Made by a program: the position numbers and the translations under genes. The notes under the pieces are model-generated. The model did no database searches, was not told the origin of the DNA, and worked only from the letters and a program-made list of their open reading frames with translations. Shown in pieces: positions 8,243 to 14,568 of a stretch of DNA of 61,195 bases. Positions within the stretch are counted from its first letter, which is position 1; each line of letters opens with the position of its first letter. The stretch is from the NCBI GenBank assembly GCA_938002655.1, contig CALLAC010000019.1:1-61195 (forward strand), in the 5' to 3' direction. The stretch comes from an uncultured Cytophagales bacterium (GTDB taxonomy: Bacteria; Bacteroidota; Bacteroidia; Cytophagales; Thermonemataceae).

Positions 8243-9364
8243 TTATTCTGCCACAAATTCTACCAAATCATAGACGAGTTCGTCTTCGTTATCGGTGAGA
8301 CGCTGTATCCACATTCCTTCGGGGGTGAAGAAGGGTTGTAGTATATTGTATTTTTTTTTGTCGTTTATTAAAAAATCTCCAATAATTTTAAAATTTTTAT
8401 CTAAAACAATTACACCCAATTTTTCAATCTGCTTATCTTGTTGTTGTACCTTTAAAGAGAAAAAACGATAAATAAGATCTTTGTACGAGTCGTAATGTAT
8501 AAAATTAAAAAAAGAAAGTTTATTGGCTATTATATTATTTGACGTTTCATCTAAAATTTCTTTCTTTAGGTTTTCTACCTTTTTTAAATATTTACTATTA
8601 GCTATATATGATTTTTTATTTTTGTGTTCATAGTCATATACTATAATATTTTCATCAGCAAAAAAACTATAAAAAAAACTTTTTTTACTGGTAGAAAATG
8701 CTCTCGAAAAAGAACTAAGGGCATAAGGATATATTTTATTTTTGTAAATATCGGGAAATCCTACTTTTATGTCAAAAAAGTGATTTTCAGTATTTAATAC
8801 AATTAAGTTTTGCTCCTTTTCATAATAATCTTTTTGAAATGGATTGCTATCAGGAACTGAAGAGATATATAGATTTTTTTTGAAAAAAACCATTTTATGC
8901 CAAGGAAAGGGGTCAGGCATTGCTGTTTCTTTGCCAACTTTATTCTTCAGTAAATTGTACTTGGTTATTATTTTTCCTTTATCATTTACCAAGAAAACTT
9001 TATAGCCGTAACAATTCAATAGAAAAATAGAATCTTGTGTATGCACTAAAAAATCATTTATAACCCCAACACCATCAATTCCTTCTTTTTTTAAAATTAT
9101 CCTTTTTTGCAAAATTCCACCATCTTTGAAATCATATACATCAATTGATGTATTTTTTTGATTGAGTATAAATAGTTTATTATCTAATTTTTGAGAAACA
9201 GTGAATACTTGAGGTGTAACACTGTCAATATCAATTTTTAAGCTCTTTATTACTTTAAATCTACCATCTTTTAACTCTTTATTTGCATCTCTGCAAGAAA
9301 GTAGCAATAGGAAAAAGGCTAATAAAATACTTGTTTTAAAGAAAACTACTTTGGTGATTTTCAT
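8243..9364 (-). CDS. Cassette unit B: beta-propeller lipoprotein (DUF4221-like)
   Basis: The 373-residue lipoprotein has a long signal ending LLLLSC with Cys24. It is homologous to the unit A propeller along its length: both share blades such as TSIDVYDFK/NSLDLYDIQ, DSIFLLNCYGYKVFLVND, a PDSNPF/PDDNPY loop, SFFYSFFADENI/KFIYGFFANQSI and the near-identical C-terminal 29 residues. The body is diverged while the 3' 89 bases are almost identical, which points to gene conversion or a recent partial duplication. It follows peptide B after a 110-base gap with a 13-bp hairpin. Role unknown; by context it is the surface-anchored partner of peptide B. Confidence 0.8.
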   Translation of the reverse strand: MKITKVVFFKTSILLAFFLLLLSCRDANKELKDGRFKVIKSLKIDIDSVTPQVFTVSQKLDNKLFILNQKNTSIDVYDFKDGGILQKRIILKKEGIDGVGVINDFLVHTQDSIFLLNCYGYKVFLVNDKGKIITKYNLLKNKVGKETAMPDPFPWHKMVFFKKNLYISSVPDSNPFQKDYYEKEQNLIVLNTENHFFDIKVGFPDIYKNKIYPYALSSFSRAFSTSKKSFFYSFFADENIIVYDYEHKNKKSYIANSKYLKKVENLKKEILDETSNNIIANKLSFFNFIHYDSYKDLIYRFFSLKVQQQDKQIEKLGVIVLDKNFKIIGDFLINDKKKYNILQPFFTPEGMWIQRLTDNEDELVYDLVEFVAE

Positions 9365-9420
9365 CTCAATCGTTCAAATATAAATAATATAAGTACAAGA
9401 TAATATTGGTGCTTAACTTA

Positions 9421-9462
9421 ATGAAACCTTGAATATTCCAGAAAAAGTTTTCAAGGTTTCAT
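9421..9462 (-). terminator. Unit B hairpin between peptide and propeller
   Basis: A perfect 13-bp stem ATGAAACCTTGAA/TTCAAGGTTTCAT with a 16-base loop begins 13 bases after the peptide B stop. It sits at the same place as the hairpins of the other four units but has an unrelated sequence. The following bases (UUAAGUUAAG) are not a clean U-tract, so attenuation or RNA stabilisation is as likely as termination. Confidence 0.6.
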
Positions 9463-9474
9463 AAGATCATAAAG

Positions 9475-9675
9475 CTATGGGGTAACCACTACATCAGCCA
9501 TACAGTTACCACCTGTACTTCTGCAACCATAAAAATTAAAGATGCCCACATAGATATCTATCCAAACTCTGTTGTCTTGATCAGGATTTTCACTTATGTC
9601 AATTGGGATTGTCCCCTGTCCCTCCACTTTTTGCGGAGCAAAAATAACAAAATTTGCTAGCAGCACCGCCAGCAT
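9475..9675 (-). CDS. Cassette unit B: small exported peptide with two Cys
   Basis: The frame from ATG at 9675 gives 66 residues. They start MLAVLLANFVIFAPQKVEGQ (signal region), followed by a mature part with NRVWIDIYV, two Cys in FYGCRSTGGNC and the end ADVVVTP. It is the closest relative of peptide A. Read upstream in the same frame, the codons spell GNKNKKLG, the charged n-region expected of the signal peptide, but the ATG seen in copy A is ATA here and out of frame. The start at 9675 is therefore uncertain, and true initiation may be non-canonical. It pairs with the unit B propeller. Confidence 0.7.
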   Translation of the reverse strand: MLAVLLANFVIFAPQKVEGQGTIPIDISENPDQDNRVWIDIYVGIFNFYGCRSTGGNCMADVVVTP

Positions 9676-9783
9676 GCCGAGTTTTTTGTTTTTATTGCCG
9701 TAGAATTTTAATGTGAAACAAAAATTTAACAGCTATAAAGCAAAAAAAAATCACATTTCCAAATTTTTGGGGAAATATTTTTT
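9676..9783 (-). promoter_or_regulatory. Unit B conserved leader
   Basis: This copy of the cassette leader has the stem-loop at 9697-9733 with the shared TTTCACATT loop. A dyad CCAAA-AA-TTTGG flanked by ATTT/AAAT lies near 9758-9780 and could be an operator. Most of the block matches units C and E base for base. Confidence 0.6.
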
Positions 9784-9799
9784 GTGTTTTTGGTGATTT

Positions 9800-9834
9800 T
9801 GTAGGGAAAAACGGAAATAAACTGTCCTTTTACA
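9800..9834. repeat. Possible decayed GGGACAG palindrome
   Basis: GTAGGGA and CTGTCCTTTTACA flank a diverged centre, matching the ends of the elements at 8202-8231 and 14531-14560. It sits about 50 bases downstream of the unit C propeller stop. The match is weak. Confidence 0.25.
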
Positions 9835-9883
9835 TTTATTAGCAATCTTTATTTTTTTTGAGATAATTGTCTCTTAATTTCTA

Positions 9884-11005
9884 TCACTCAATAGGTTTCA
9901 TTTTTATCAATATTAGATTAGGATTTTCAGGTTTATCTACCGATTTTTTACTAAAAGATTTAGATAAATTTATCTGAAAAGGACTATGAACTAGTTTTTT
10001 CAAATATACATCTTCAATAAACACAGCCGCCACAAAGTAATCTTCAAAAGTACCCACTATTCTAGGCATAACAGATTCGTAAGTAATATCATTATTTTCG
10101 GCATCATCAGCTTTAAATAAGATACTTTTCTTACTCTTTTTATCATAGTATACAATATGATACACTTGATTATACAAAAAAGCAAAGTAAATGTATTGAT
10201 TTGTTTCAAAGTAATATTTTATTCTTCCCATTTTATTAGATGGAAAATTTCTATCTTTATTTTTCATTATTTGTTTCGCTTCTTCTTTGCCTATTTTCTT
10301 ATCTCCAAAATCTATGAAAACGTGAGGAATAAGTCTATTATTTTTTATAGCATAAATTGTATCGTTGAGATAATGCCTATAAAGTATTTTTTCATTCATA
10401 GCTTGTAGCGGTTGAATAAAGCTCAAAGGATGTAAACTATCTTTTCTGAACAATTCTAGTATTTTTTTATGGTTGCTATCTACTGCAATTAAGTCAAATT
10501 CTTGTCCGATAAAAGCTTTTATAGGATAATTAACACAAAAATTGGTAGCTACGAATGATAATCGCTCTTTTCGTAAAAACTTTCCTGAGTAAGAATAATA
10601 CATGAGATTAGGAGTTGAGTGTATAATTAAATGTTTAGATTTTCTATCTATGTCAAAATCAGATATGTGTTCAAATTCTCCCTCTGCTCCACCGCCAGCT
10701 TGTAAATGATATAAATATTTACCAGAGGTATCAAAAACCATAACTCCTCTAAAAAGATAAGTATCTAAAACGAAAATCTTGTCCCCGTCTATTTGAACTT
10801 TGTCTATCGACCTGATTATCAGTGAAGAATCTCTAGTTTCCAGAGAAATGTATTTAATATCTTCAATGAAACTTGATAATTTTTCGTTCTTATTCAAGTT
10901 CTTTATATCAACTGGTACTACTAAAATTGATTCGGATAATTCTTTTTTTTCTTGTTTACAAGCAAATAAGGCAAGAAATATCAAGCTAAATCCTAATTTT
11001 TTCAT
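9884..11005 (-). CDS. Cassette unit C: 6-bladed beta-propeller lipoprotein
   Basis: The 373-residue lipoprotein (lipobox LALFAC, Cys16) has the layout of the 6-bladed beta-propeller family (PF17170 type). It opens with SFIEDIKYISLETRDSSLI, then a calcium-like or blade segment DKIFVLDTYLFRGVMVFDTSGKY and the typical GGGAEGEFEHISDFDID stretch. It is clearly homologous to the unit E propeller over its whole length and only distantly like units A and B. It follows peptide C by 79 bases with a hairpin in the gap. Members of this family are common Bacteroidota surface or periplasmic lipoproteins of unknown ligand. Confidence 0.82.
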   Translation of the reverse strand: MKKLGFSLIFLALFACKQEKKELSESILVVPVDIKNLNKNEKLSSFIEDIKYISLETRDSSLIIRSIDKVQIDGDKIFVLDTYLFRGVMVFDTSGKYLYHLQAGGGAEGEFEHISDFDIDRKSKHLIIHSTPNLMYYSYSGKFLRKERLSFVATNFCVNYPIKAFIGQEFDLIAVDSNHKKILELFRKDSLHPLSFIQPLQAMNEKILYRHYLNDTIYAIKNNRLIPHVFIDFGDKKIGKEEAKQIMKNKDRNFPSNKMGRIKYYFETNQYIYFAFLYNQVYHIVYYDKKSKKSILFKADDAENNDITYESVMPRIVGTFEDYFVAAVFIEDVYLKKLVHSPFQINLSKSFSKKSVDKPENPNLILIKMKPIE

Positions 11006-11028
11006 ATAAAATTAAACAAGGTTTAAAG

Positions 11029-11055
11029 ACATACTAAAATTTTATTTTAGTATGT
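11029..11055 (-). terminator. Unit C hairpin between peptide and propeller
   Basis: A perfect 11-bp stem ACATACTAAAA/TTTTAGTATGT with a 5-base loop lies 30 bases after the peptide C stop. On the transcript it is followed by CUUUAAAC. Same position as in the other units, unrelated sequence. Confidence 0.6.
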
Positions 11056-11084
11056 TTAGAGTTTCGTATATTGTTTCGGAAAAA

Positions 11085-11291
11085 CTAAAACCAACCACCG
11101 TAGCAATCTGACATATCACCACACTTACAAAGCACACCTGTTCCTCCTCTTACACAAACTTGCCGCTCACCTGTAAACCATCCTTCACAATCAATTATTT
11201 TTACTCTACATTCTTTATCATCTGTTTGTTTCTGCCCTTCCACTTTTTGTGGAGCAAAAATAACAAAATTTGCCAGCACTACCGCCAGCAC
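11085..11291 (-). CDS. Cassette unit C: six-Cys exported peptide
   Basis: From a GTG at 11291 the product is 68 residues: signal segment MLAVVLANFVIFAPQKVEGQ, then a Cys-rich mature part. The six Cys lie in ECRVKIIDC, QVCVRGG, VLCKCGDMSDC and the end is YGGWF. The pattern C-x6-C, VCV-K/R-GG, C-x-CG-x-MS-x-C, GGW is shared with peptide E. The GTG is the only canonical start, because an in-frame TAA lies at 11325-11327 and no ATG, GTG or TTG occurs between. Three disulfides are possible after export. It resembles NVEALA-type Cys-rich peptides by context, not by motif. Confidence 0.72.
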   Translation of the reverse strand: MLAVVLANFVIFAPQKVEGQKQTDDKECRVKIIDCEGWFTGERQVCVRGGTGVLCKCGDMSDCYGGWF

Positions 11292-11398
11292 GCCGAGTTT
11301 TTTGTTTTTATTGCCGTAGAAATTTTAATGTGAAACAAAAATTTAACAGCTACAAAGCAAAAAAAATCACATTTCCAAATTTTTGGGGAAATATTTTT
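11292..11398 (-). promoter_or_regulatory. Unit C conserved leader
   Basis: This cassette leader copy has the stem-loop at 11313-11350 and the upstream ATTTCCCCAAAAATTTGGAAAT dyad split around 11371-11392. It has one base more than copy B near the stem, which places a stop codon in the peptide frame and restricts where translation can start. Confidence 0.6.
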
Positions 11399-11413
11399 AT
11401 TATTTTTTCATAA

Positions 11414-12454
11414 TTATATTTTAAGATGAAATTCATAAATGTTATACGTAACGTTTCCTTGTAAATACAGTACATCATTTTGGCTATCTACGTGCAGAGC
11501 ATCAAAATGAATAGCATCATCTTCAGTATTAGTTTTTATTTTCAATATTTTATGCAATTTGACTTCAAGTTTGCTTTCATCTACATTAAAAACCAGAATA
11601 TGCCTTGCATGTTTTCTATTAGTACCTATTCTATCAGTAAAAGTAGCATACAACTTCCCGTTTGCATAGAAGCTATTCATAAAAAGATTCCTTACATTTT
11701 GCCTTGTTGCTGGTGAAAGACTTACATCTCTTTGCATAGAATCTATAGCTCTTTGAATGGGTTCGTAGTGAGATATATTGATACGTTTTAAAAGTTCACC
11801 CGTAGAAGTATTGTAGAAATCCAAATAGCCCCAAGTTCGGCTCAAAGCGATGATTTTCTGATTTCCTGTAAGCTGAATATGTTTGTAATGAGCAATCAAA
11901 TTATTTGTTTCAATAGGAAATTTTTCACCAAACCATTTCAGGGTTTTTCCTTGCGAATTGATTTTCAGAATACTTTTACCTTCTTCATCAGGCTCGGAAG
12001 ATAGGTAAAAATTACCTAAACTATCTCTTGCCCAAACCGAACCAAAGACAGATTTTGCTTCTATTTTACAACTACCTATGTACAGACCATTTTTACTATG
12101 GTAAGCATTTATTTTAAAGCTTGCATCTTCAACGAATAATGTATCGTTACGAACTAAAATATTCAAGGGATAGCGAAGCTCATCGGGGGCATCACCTTTT
12201 TTGGCTATTGTATAGATAGGCTCGTACTTTCTATTAGTTACAATTATACGTGCATTGGCTTCATCACAAAATATAATCAAATCTTTGTATGTGTGAATTT
12301 TGACTTTTTTGAAAAATAGGGTATCAGCAATTTTTGAAATTACTTTGGCAGGTTTGAGCGTATCTAATAAAATGGTTTTACTCTCCCTTTTGCTTTGCAA
12401 GTTGCAAGAAATAGCAATGAAAAGGAAAAAAAGAAAAAAAGTAATTGTAGGCAT
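11414..12454 (-). CDS. Cassette unit D: divergent beta-propeller lipoprotein
   Basis: The 346-residue lipoprotein (lipobox FIAISC, Cys17) is predicted all-beta. It has propeller-like repeats such as KDLIIFCDEANARIIVTN, an IAKKGDAPDELRYPL stretch typical of 6-bladed propeller lipoproteins (compare GxGPgEf), NDTLFVEDASF and a C-terminal NDVLYLQGNVTYNIYEF. It is not closely related to either the A/B or the C/E propellers, and its partner peptide D is also of a different class. It lies 50 bases downstream of peptide D. The BF3164/TolB-like lipoprotein group is a possible home. Function is unknown. Confidence 0.75.
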   Translation of the reverse strand: MPTITFFLFFLFIAISCNLQSKRESKTILLDTLKPAKVISKIADTLFFKKVKIHTYKDLIIFCDEANARIIVTNRKYEPIYTIAKKGDAPDELRYPLNILVRNDTLFVEDASFKINAYHSKNGLYIGSCKIEAKSVFGSVWARDSLGNFYLSSEPDEEGKSILKINSQGKTLKWFGEKFPIETNNLIAHYKHIQLTGNQKIIALSRTWGYLDFYNTSTGELLKRINISHYEPIQRAIDSMQRDVSLSPATRQNVRNLFMNSFYANGKLYATFTDRIGTNRKHARHILVFNVDESKLEVKLHKILKIKTNTEDDAIHFDALHVDSQNDVLYLQGNVTYNIYEFHLKI

Positions 12455-12468
12455 ATCTTTAAGAAATT

Positions 12469-12498
12469 AAACTTGTGAAGAAACTTCTTTACAAGTTT
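12469..12498 (-). terminator. Unit D hairpin between peptide and propeller
   Basis: An 8-bp stem AAACTTGT/ACAAGTTT with partial inner pairing (AAGAA/TTCTT) begins about 6 bases after the peptide D stop. It is weaker than those of units B, C and E but in the same position. Confidence 0.5.
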
Positions 12499-12504
12499 TG
12501 ATTT

Positions 12505-12717
12505 TTAAGATTTTGTTTTGGGTTGTCTTCCTCCTCCACAAGAAGCAGTATTAGAACTTCCATTATGATTGGTACAAGTTACAAAGCCATCGCCTGCATG
12601 ACAACTATGACTGCCACTACAACTAACCGTACCACCATTCGCACAACTTGCACTTGCAGTACAAGCGATAGCACTTATACTATCCGTAAAAAAACTTGTT
12701 GCCAATAGAAATAGCAA
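12505..12717 (-). CDS. Cassette unit D: Ser/Gly/Cys-rich exported peptide
   Basis: The frame read from a TTG at 12717 gives 70 residues. Upstream codons in the same frame spell the GNKNKKLGV n-region shared with the other units, so the real start is unclear. The hydrophobic segment LLFLLATSFFTDSISAIA ends near the mature part, which has six Cys in a rhythm of C-x5-C and C-x4-5-C (IACTASASC, VSCSGSHSC, VTC, ASCGGG). It ends in a basic PKTKS tail. The VSCSG...C pattern recalls small secreted Cys-rich Bacteroidota proteins, from memory only. It differs from the other four peptides, as does its propeller. Confidence 0.62.
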   Translation of the reverse strand: MLFLLATSFFTDSISAIACTASASCANGGTVSCSGSHSCHAGDGFVTCTNHNGSSNTASCGGGRQPKTKS

Positions 12718-12770
12718 AACCCCGAGTTTTTTGTTTTTATTGCCGTAAAGTTTTAATGTAAAACTTCAAC
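12718..12770 (-). promoter_or_regulatory. Unit D short leader with covarying stem
   Basis: Only the start-proximal part of the cassette leader is kept here (ACATTAAAACTTTACGGCAAT). The upstream arm has changed so that AAGTTTT still pairs with AAAACTT (12748-12766). This keeps a small stem next to the start although the long leader of the other units is gone. Confidence 0.45.
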
Positions 12771-12834
12771 TATTTTCTAAAATTCTGTATCTTGTTTCTT
12801 TTTTTCTTACTGCAAACTATACCTAGCCAATCTT

Positions 12835-13965
12835 TTATTTTAATTTTAACAAAACTAAGTTCGGATTATGAATATCGTTTGGCTCACCTTTGTTCTGAAA
12901 AGATTTGATTACTTTTATAGAAAATTTATTAAGATTGATATTTTTCAAGTCTAAAACAGTCTGTTGAGCATCTACTACTGCAATCAGCTGATTTTCGTGA
13001 GTGCCTACAACATAAGGCAAGGTTTCTTCTAAAGTTATATCGTTTTGTTTTTTTGCATTTCCTTTGATTATTTGTGTATTTTTCTTTCTTTTATCATAAA
13101 AAGCAACGTAAATCATTCCGTTATAGTCAAAAGTAAAATAAACAATATCTTTTGTATCGAAGAAATATTTGATATGCCCCATTTTACCTTCGGGCATTTT
13201 CGTAATATTGTTTTTTATCATATTTTCTATTTCTTTTTGGGTAAGTTTTTTATCCTGAAAATCTATGATAGCATATTTTTCTAACTTTTCTTGATTGACT
13301 ATGTAAACAGTATCATTGAAACTATGACGAAATAATATTCCTTTTTCTTGAACTTGAAAAGGCTGTATAAATTTGAGTGGGTGAATTTTATTTTTATCGA
13401 AATATTTTGAAAGAATTTTTCCTTCGTAATCTGTTACAATCAATCCATATTCTTGTCCGATGAATGTATTGATTTCACCATTGGTTTCAAAATCGCTTGC
13501 TAAAAAGTCTAATTTCTTATCGCTTAAAAACTTACCTTCGTACGAGTAATACAATAGTTTAGGGGTAGAAAAAATGATAAGTTGTTTTCTTTTTTTATCT
13601 ACACTCATGCCTGATATATGTGTAAATTCTCCTTCTGCTCCGCCACCTATTTTTTTAGAAAACAAAAATTTCCCTGATGTATCAAAAGCCATTACCCCTT
13701 GAAATCTGAATTTATCTAGAATAAATATCTTATCATCATCAATGATGACTTTATCTATTTCTAAAAGAACATTTGCAGAGTCTTTCGTTTCAAGTTTGAT
13801 AGGTTTTACATCTTCTATTAAATCTGAATAGTTAAGCGTAGTTGTAATTTGCTCGGTACTTAAAGGAATTTGCAAAATAGATGAATTTATTACTTTTTCA
13901 CGTGATTGTGAGCAAGCAGAAAAAATAAACAATACGCTCAAAAAAAATAAATTACTTTTATTCAT
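12835..13965 (-). CDS. Cassette unit E: 6-bladed beta-propeller lipoprotein
   Basis: The 376-residue lipoprotein (lipobox IFSAC, Cys18) is a full-length homologue of the unit C propeller. Both share SDLIEDVKPIKLETKDS, DDKIFILDKFRFQGVMAFD, GGGAEGEFTHISGMSVD and STPKLLYYSYEGKFL. The similarity spreads over the whole gene with many substitutions, so this is an older duplication than the 3' ends of A and B. The gap to peptide E is 222 bases, the longest in the cassette, and could hold its own promoter, though I see no clear TAnnTTTG element. It is the first propeller in transcription order. Confidence 0.82.
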   Translation of the reverse strand: MNKSNLFFLSVLFIFSACSQSREKVINSSILQIPLSTEQITTTLNYSDLIEDVKPIKLETKDSANVLLEIDKVIIDDDKIFILDKFRFQGVMAFDTSGKFLFSKKIGGGAEGEFTHISGMSVDKKRKQLIIFSTPKLLYYSYEGKFLSDKKLDFLASDFETNGEINTFIGQEYGLIVTDYEGKILSKYFDKNKIHPLKFIQPFQVQEKGILFRHSFNDTVYIVNQEKLEKYAIIDFQDKKLTQKEIENMIKNNITKMPEGKMGHIKYFFDTKDIVYFTFDYNGMIYVAFYDKRKKNTQIIKGNAKKQNDITLEETLPYVVGTHENQLIAVVDAQQTVLDLKNINLNKFSIKVIKSFQNKGEPNDIHNPNLVLLKLK

Positions 13966-14131
13966 TTTATTTTTAAGTTTTGGTTATTAGTAATTTTTTA
14001 GGTTTAATTTGTGATATAGAAACTGGATTTAGAGCGTTGTATATGTTAGATAGAATAAAACTTTTGCCTCAAACGCTTGAACATCTAAACTCAAACAAAA
14101 TTTGAACGTAAATAATTACAGTTATTAAAAA

Positions 14132-14177
14132 ATGCCCACTTTTTCAATGATTAGTAAATAGTAAAAAAAGTGGGCAT
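14132..14177 (-). terminator. Unit E intrinsic terminator after peptide gene
   Basis: A perfect 13-bp stem ATGCCCACTTTTT/AAAAAGTGGGCAT starts 10 bases after the peptide E stop and is followed on the transcript by UUUUUU. This is the clearest intrinsic terminator of the cassette. It should uncouple most peptide transcription from the downstream propeller. Confidence 0.75.
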
Positions 14178-14187
14178 AAAGCAACTA

Positions 14188-14400
14188 TTATTTCCACCAA
14201 CCACCAAAACAAGGGCTCATTTCTCCACAATTACAACTATATTCTATGTCTCCTCCTTTCACACAAACTAGTCTATCACCTGTTCCTATCCCAGGACAAT
14301 CAATTTTTATGGTAGTGCAACCAGAACCGCCTCCTGTCTTCTGCCCCTCCATTTTTTGCGGAGCAAAAATAACAAAATTTGCTAGCACTACCGCCAGCAC
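14188..14400 (-). CDS. Cassette unit E: six-Cys exported peptide
   Basis: Read from a GTG at 14400 the product has 70 residues. The signal region is MLAVVLANFVIFAPQKMEGQ. The mature part opens with TGGGSGC and has six Cys in GCTTIKIDC, LVCVKGG, YSCNCGEMSPC, ending FGGWWK. It is homologous to peptide C, with the same Cys spacing and the same GGW ending. As in units B-D, the conserved upstream codons GNKNKKLG lie in frame but have no ATG. It pairs with the unit E propeller, itself homologous to the unit C propeller. Disulfide-bonded, surface or secreted product is an inference. Confidence 0.72.
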   Translation of the reverse strand: MLAVVLANFVIFAPQKMEGQKTGGGSGCTTIKIDCPGIGTGDRLVCVKGGDIEYSCNCGEMSPCFGGWWK

Positions 14401-14513
14401 GCCGAGTTTTTTGTTTTTATTGCCGTAAAGTTTTAATGTGAAACCAAAATTTAACGGCTACAAAGCAAAAAAAAAAAAAATCACATTTCCAAATTTTTGG
14501 GGAAATATTTTTT
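14401..14513 (-). promoter_or_regulatory. Unit E conserved leader
   Basis: This leader is the first in transcription order. It has a stem-loop at 14422-14458 (GCCGTTAAATTTT with AAAACTTTACGGC, two mismatches) and a 13-A run. The ATTTCCCC-AAAAA-TTTGGAAAT dyad is at about 14483-14506. It begins soon after the repeat at 14531-14560. Confidence 0.6.
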
Positions 14514-14530
14514 ATGTTTTTGTCATTTCT

Positions 14531-14560
14531 TAGGGACAGGTTGCGACCTTTTCCTACAAT
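14531..14560. repeat. GGGACAG palindromic repeat, copy 2
   Basis: TAGGGACAG-GTTGCGACC-TTTTCCTACAAT is similar to 8202-8231 and lies nine bases downstream of the RND permease stop codon. A near-palindromic form would be GGGACAGGTTGCGACCTGTCCC. It marks the upstream edge of the peptide/propeller cassette and may also end RND transcription. Confidence 0.45.
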
Positions 14561-14568
14561 AAATTTAT

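Noticed and set aside
7889-14400. The small peptides as Gly-Gly leader bacteriocins or RiPP precursors
   Set aside because: They have Sec-type signal peptides, no double-Gly cleavage motif, and no modification enzyme or peptidase-ABC exporter nearby. Untailored Cys-rich exported peptides fit better.
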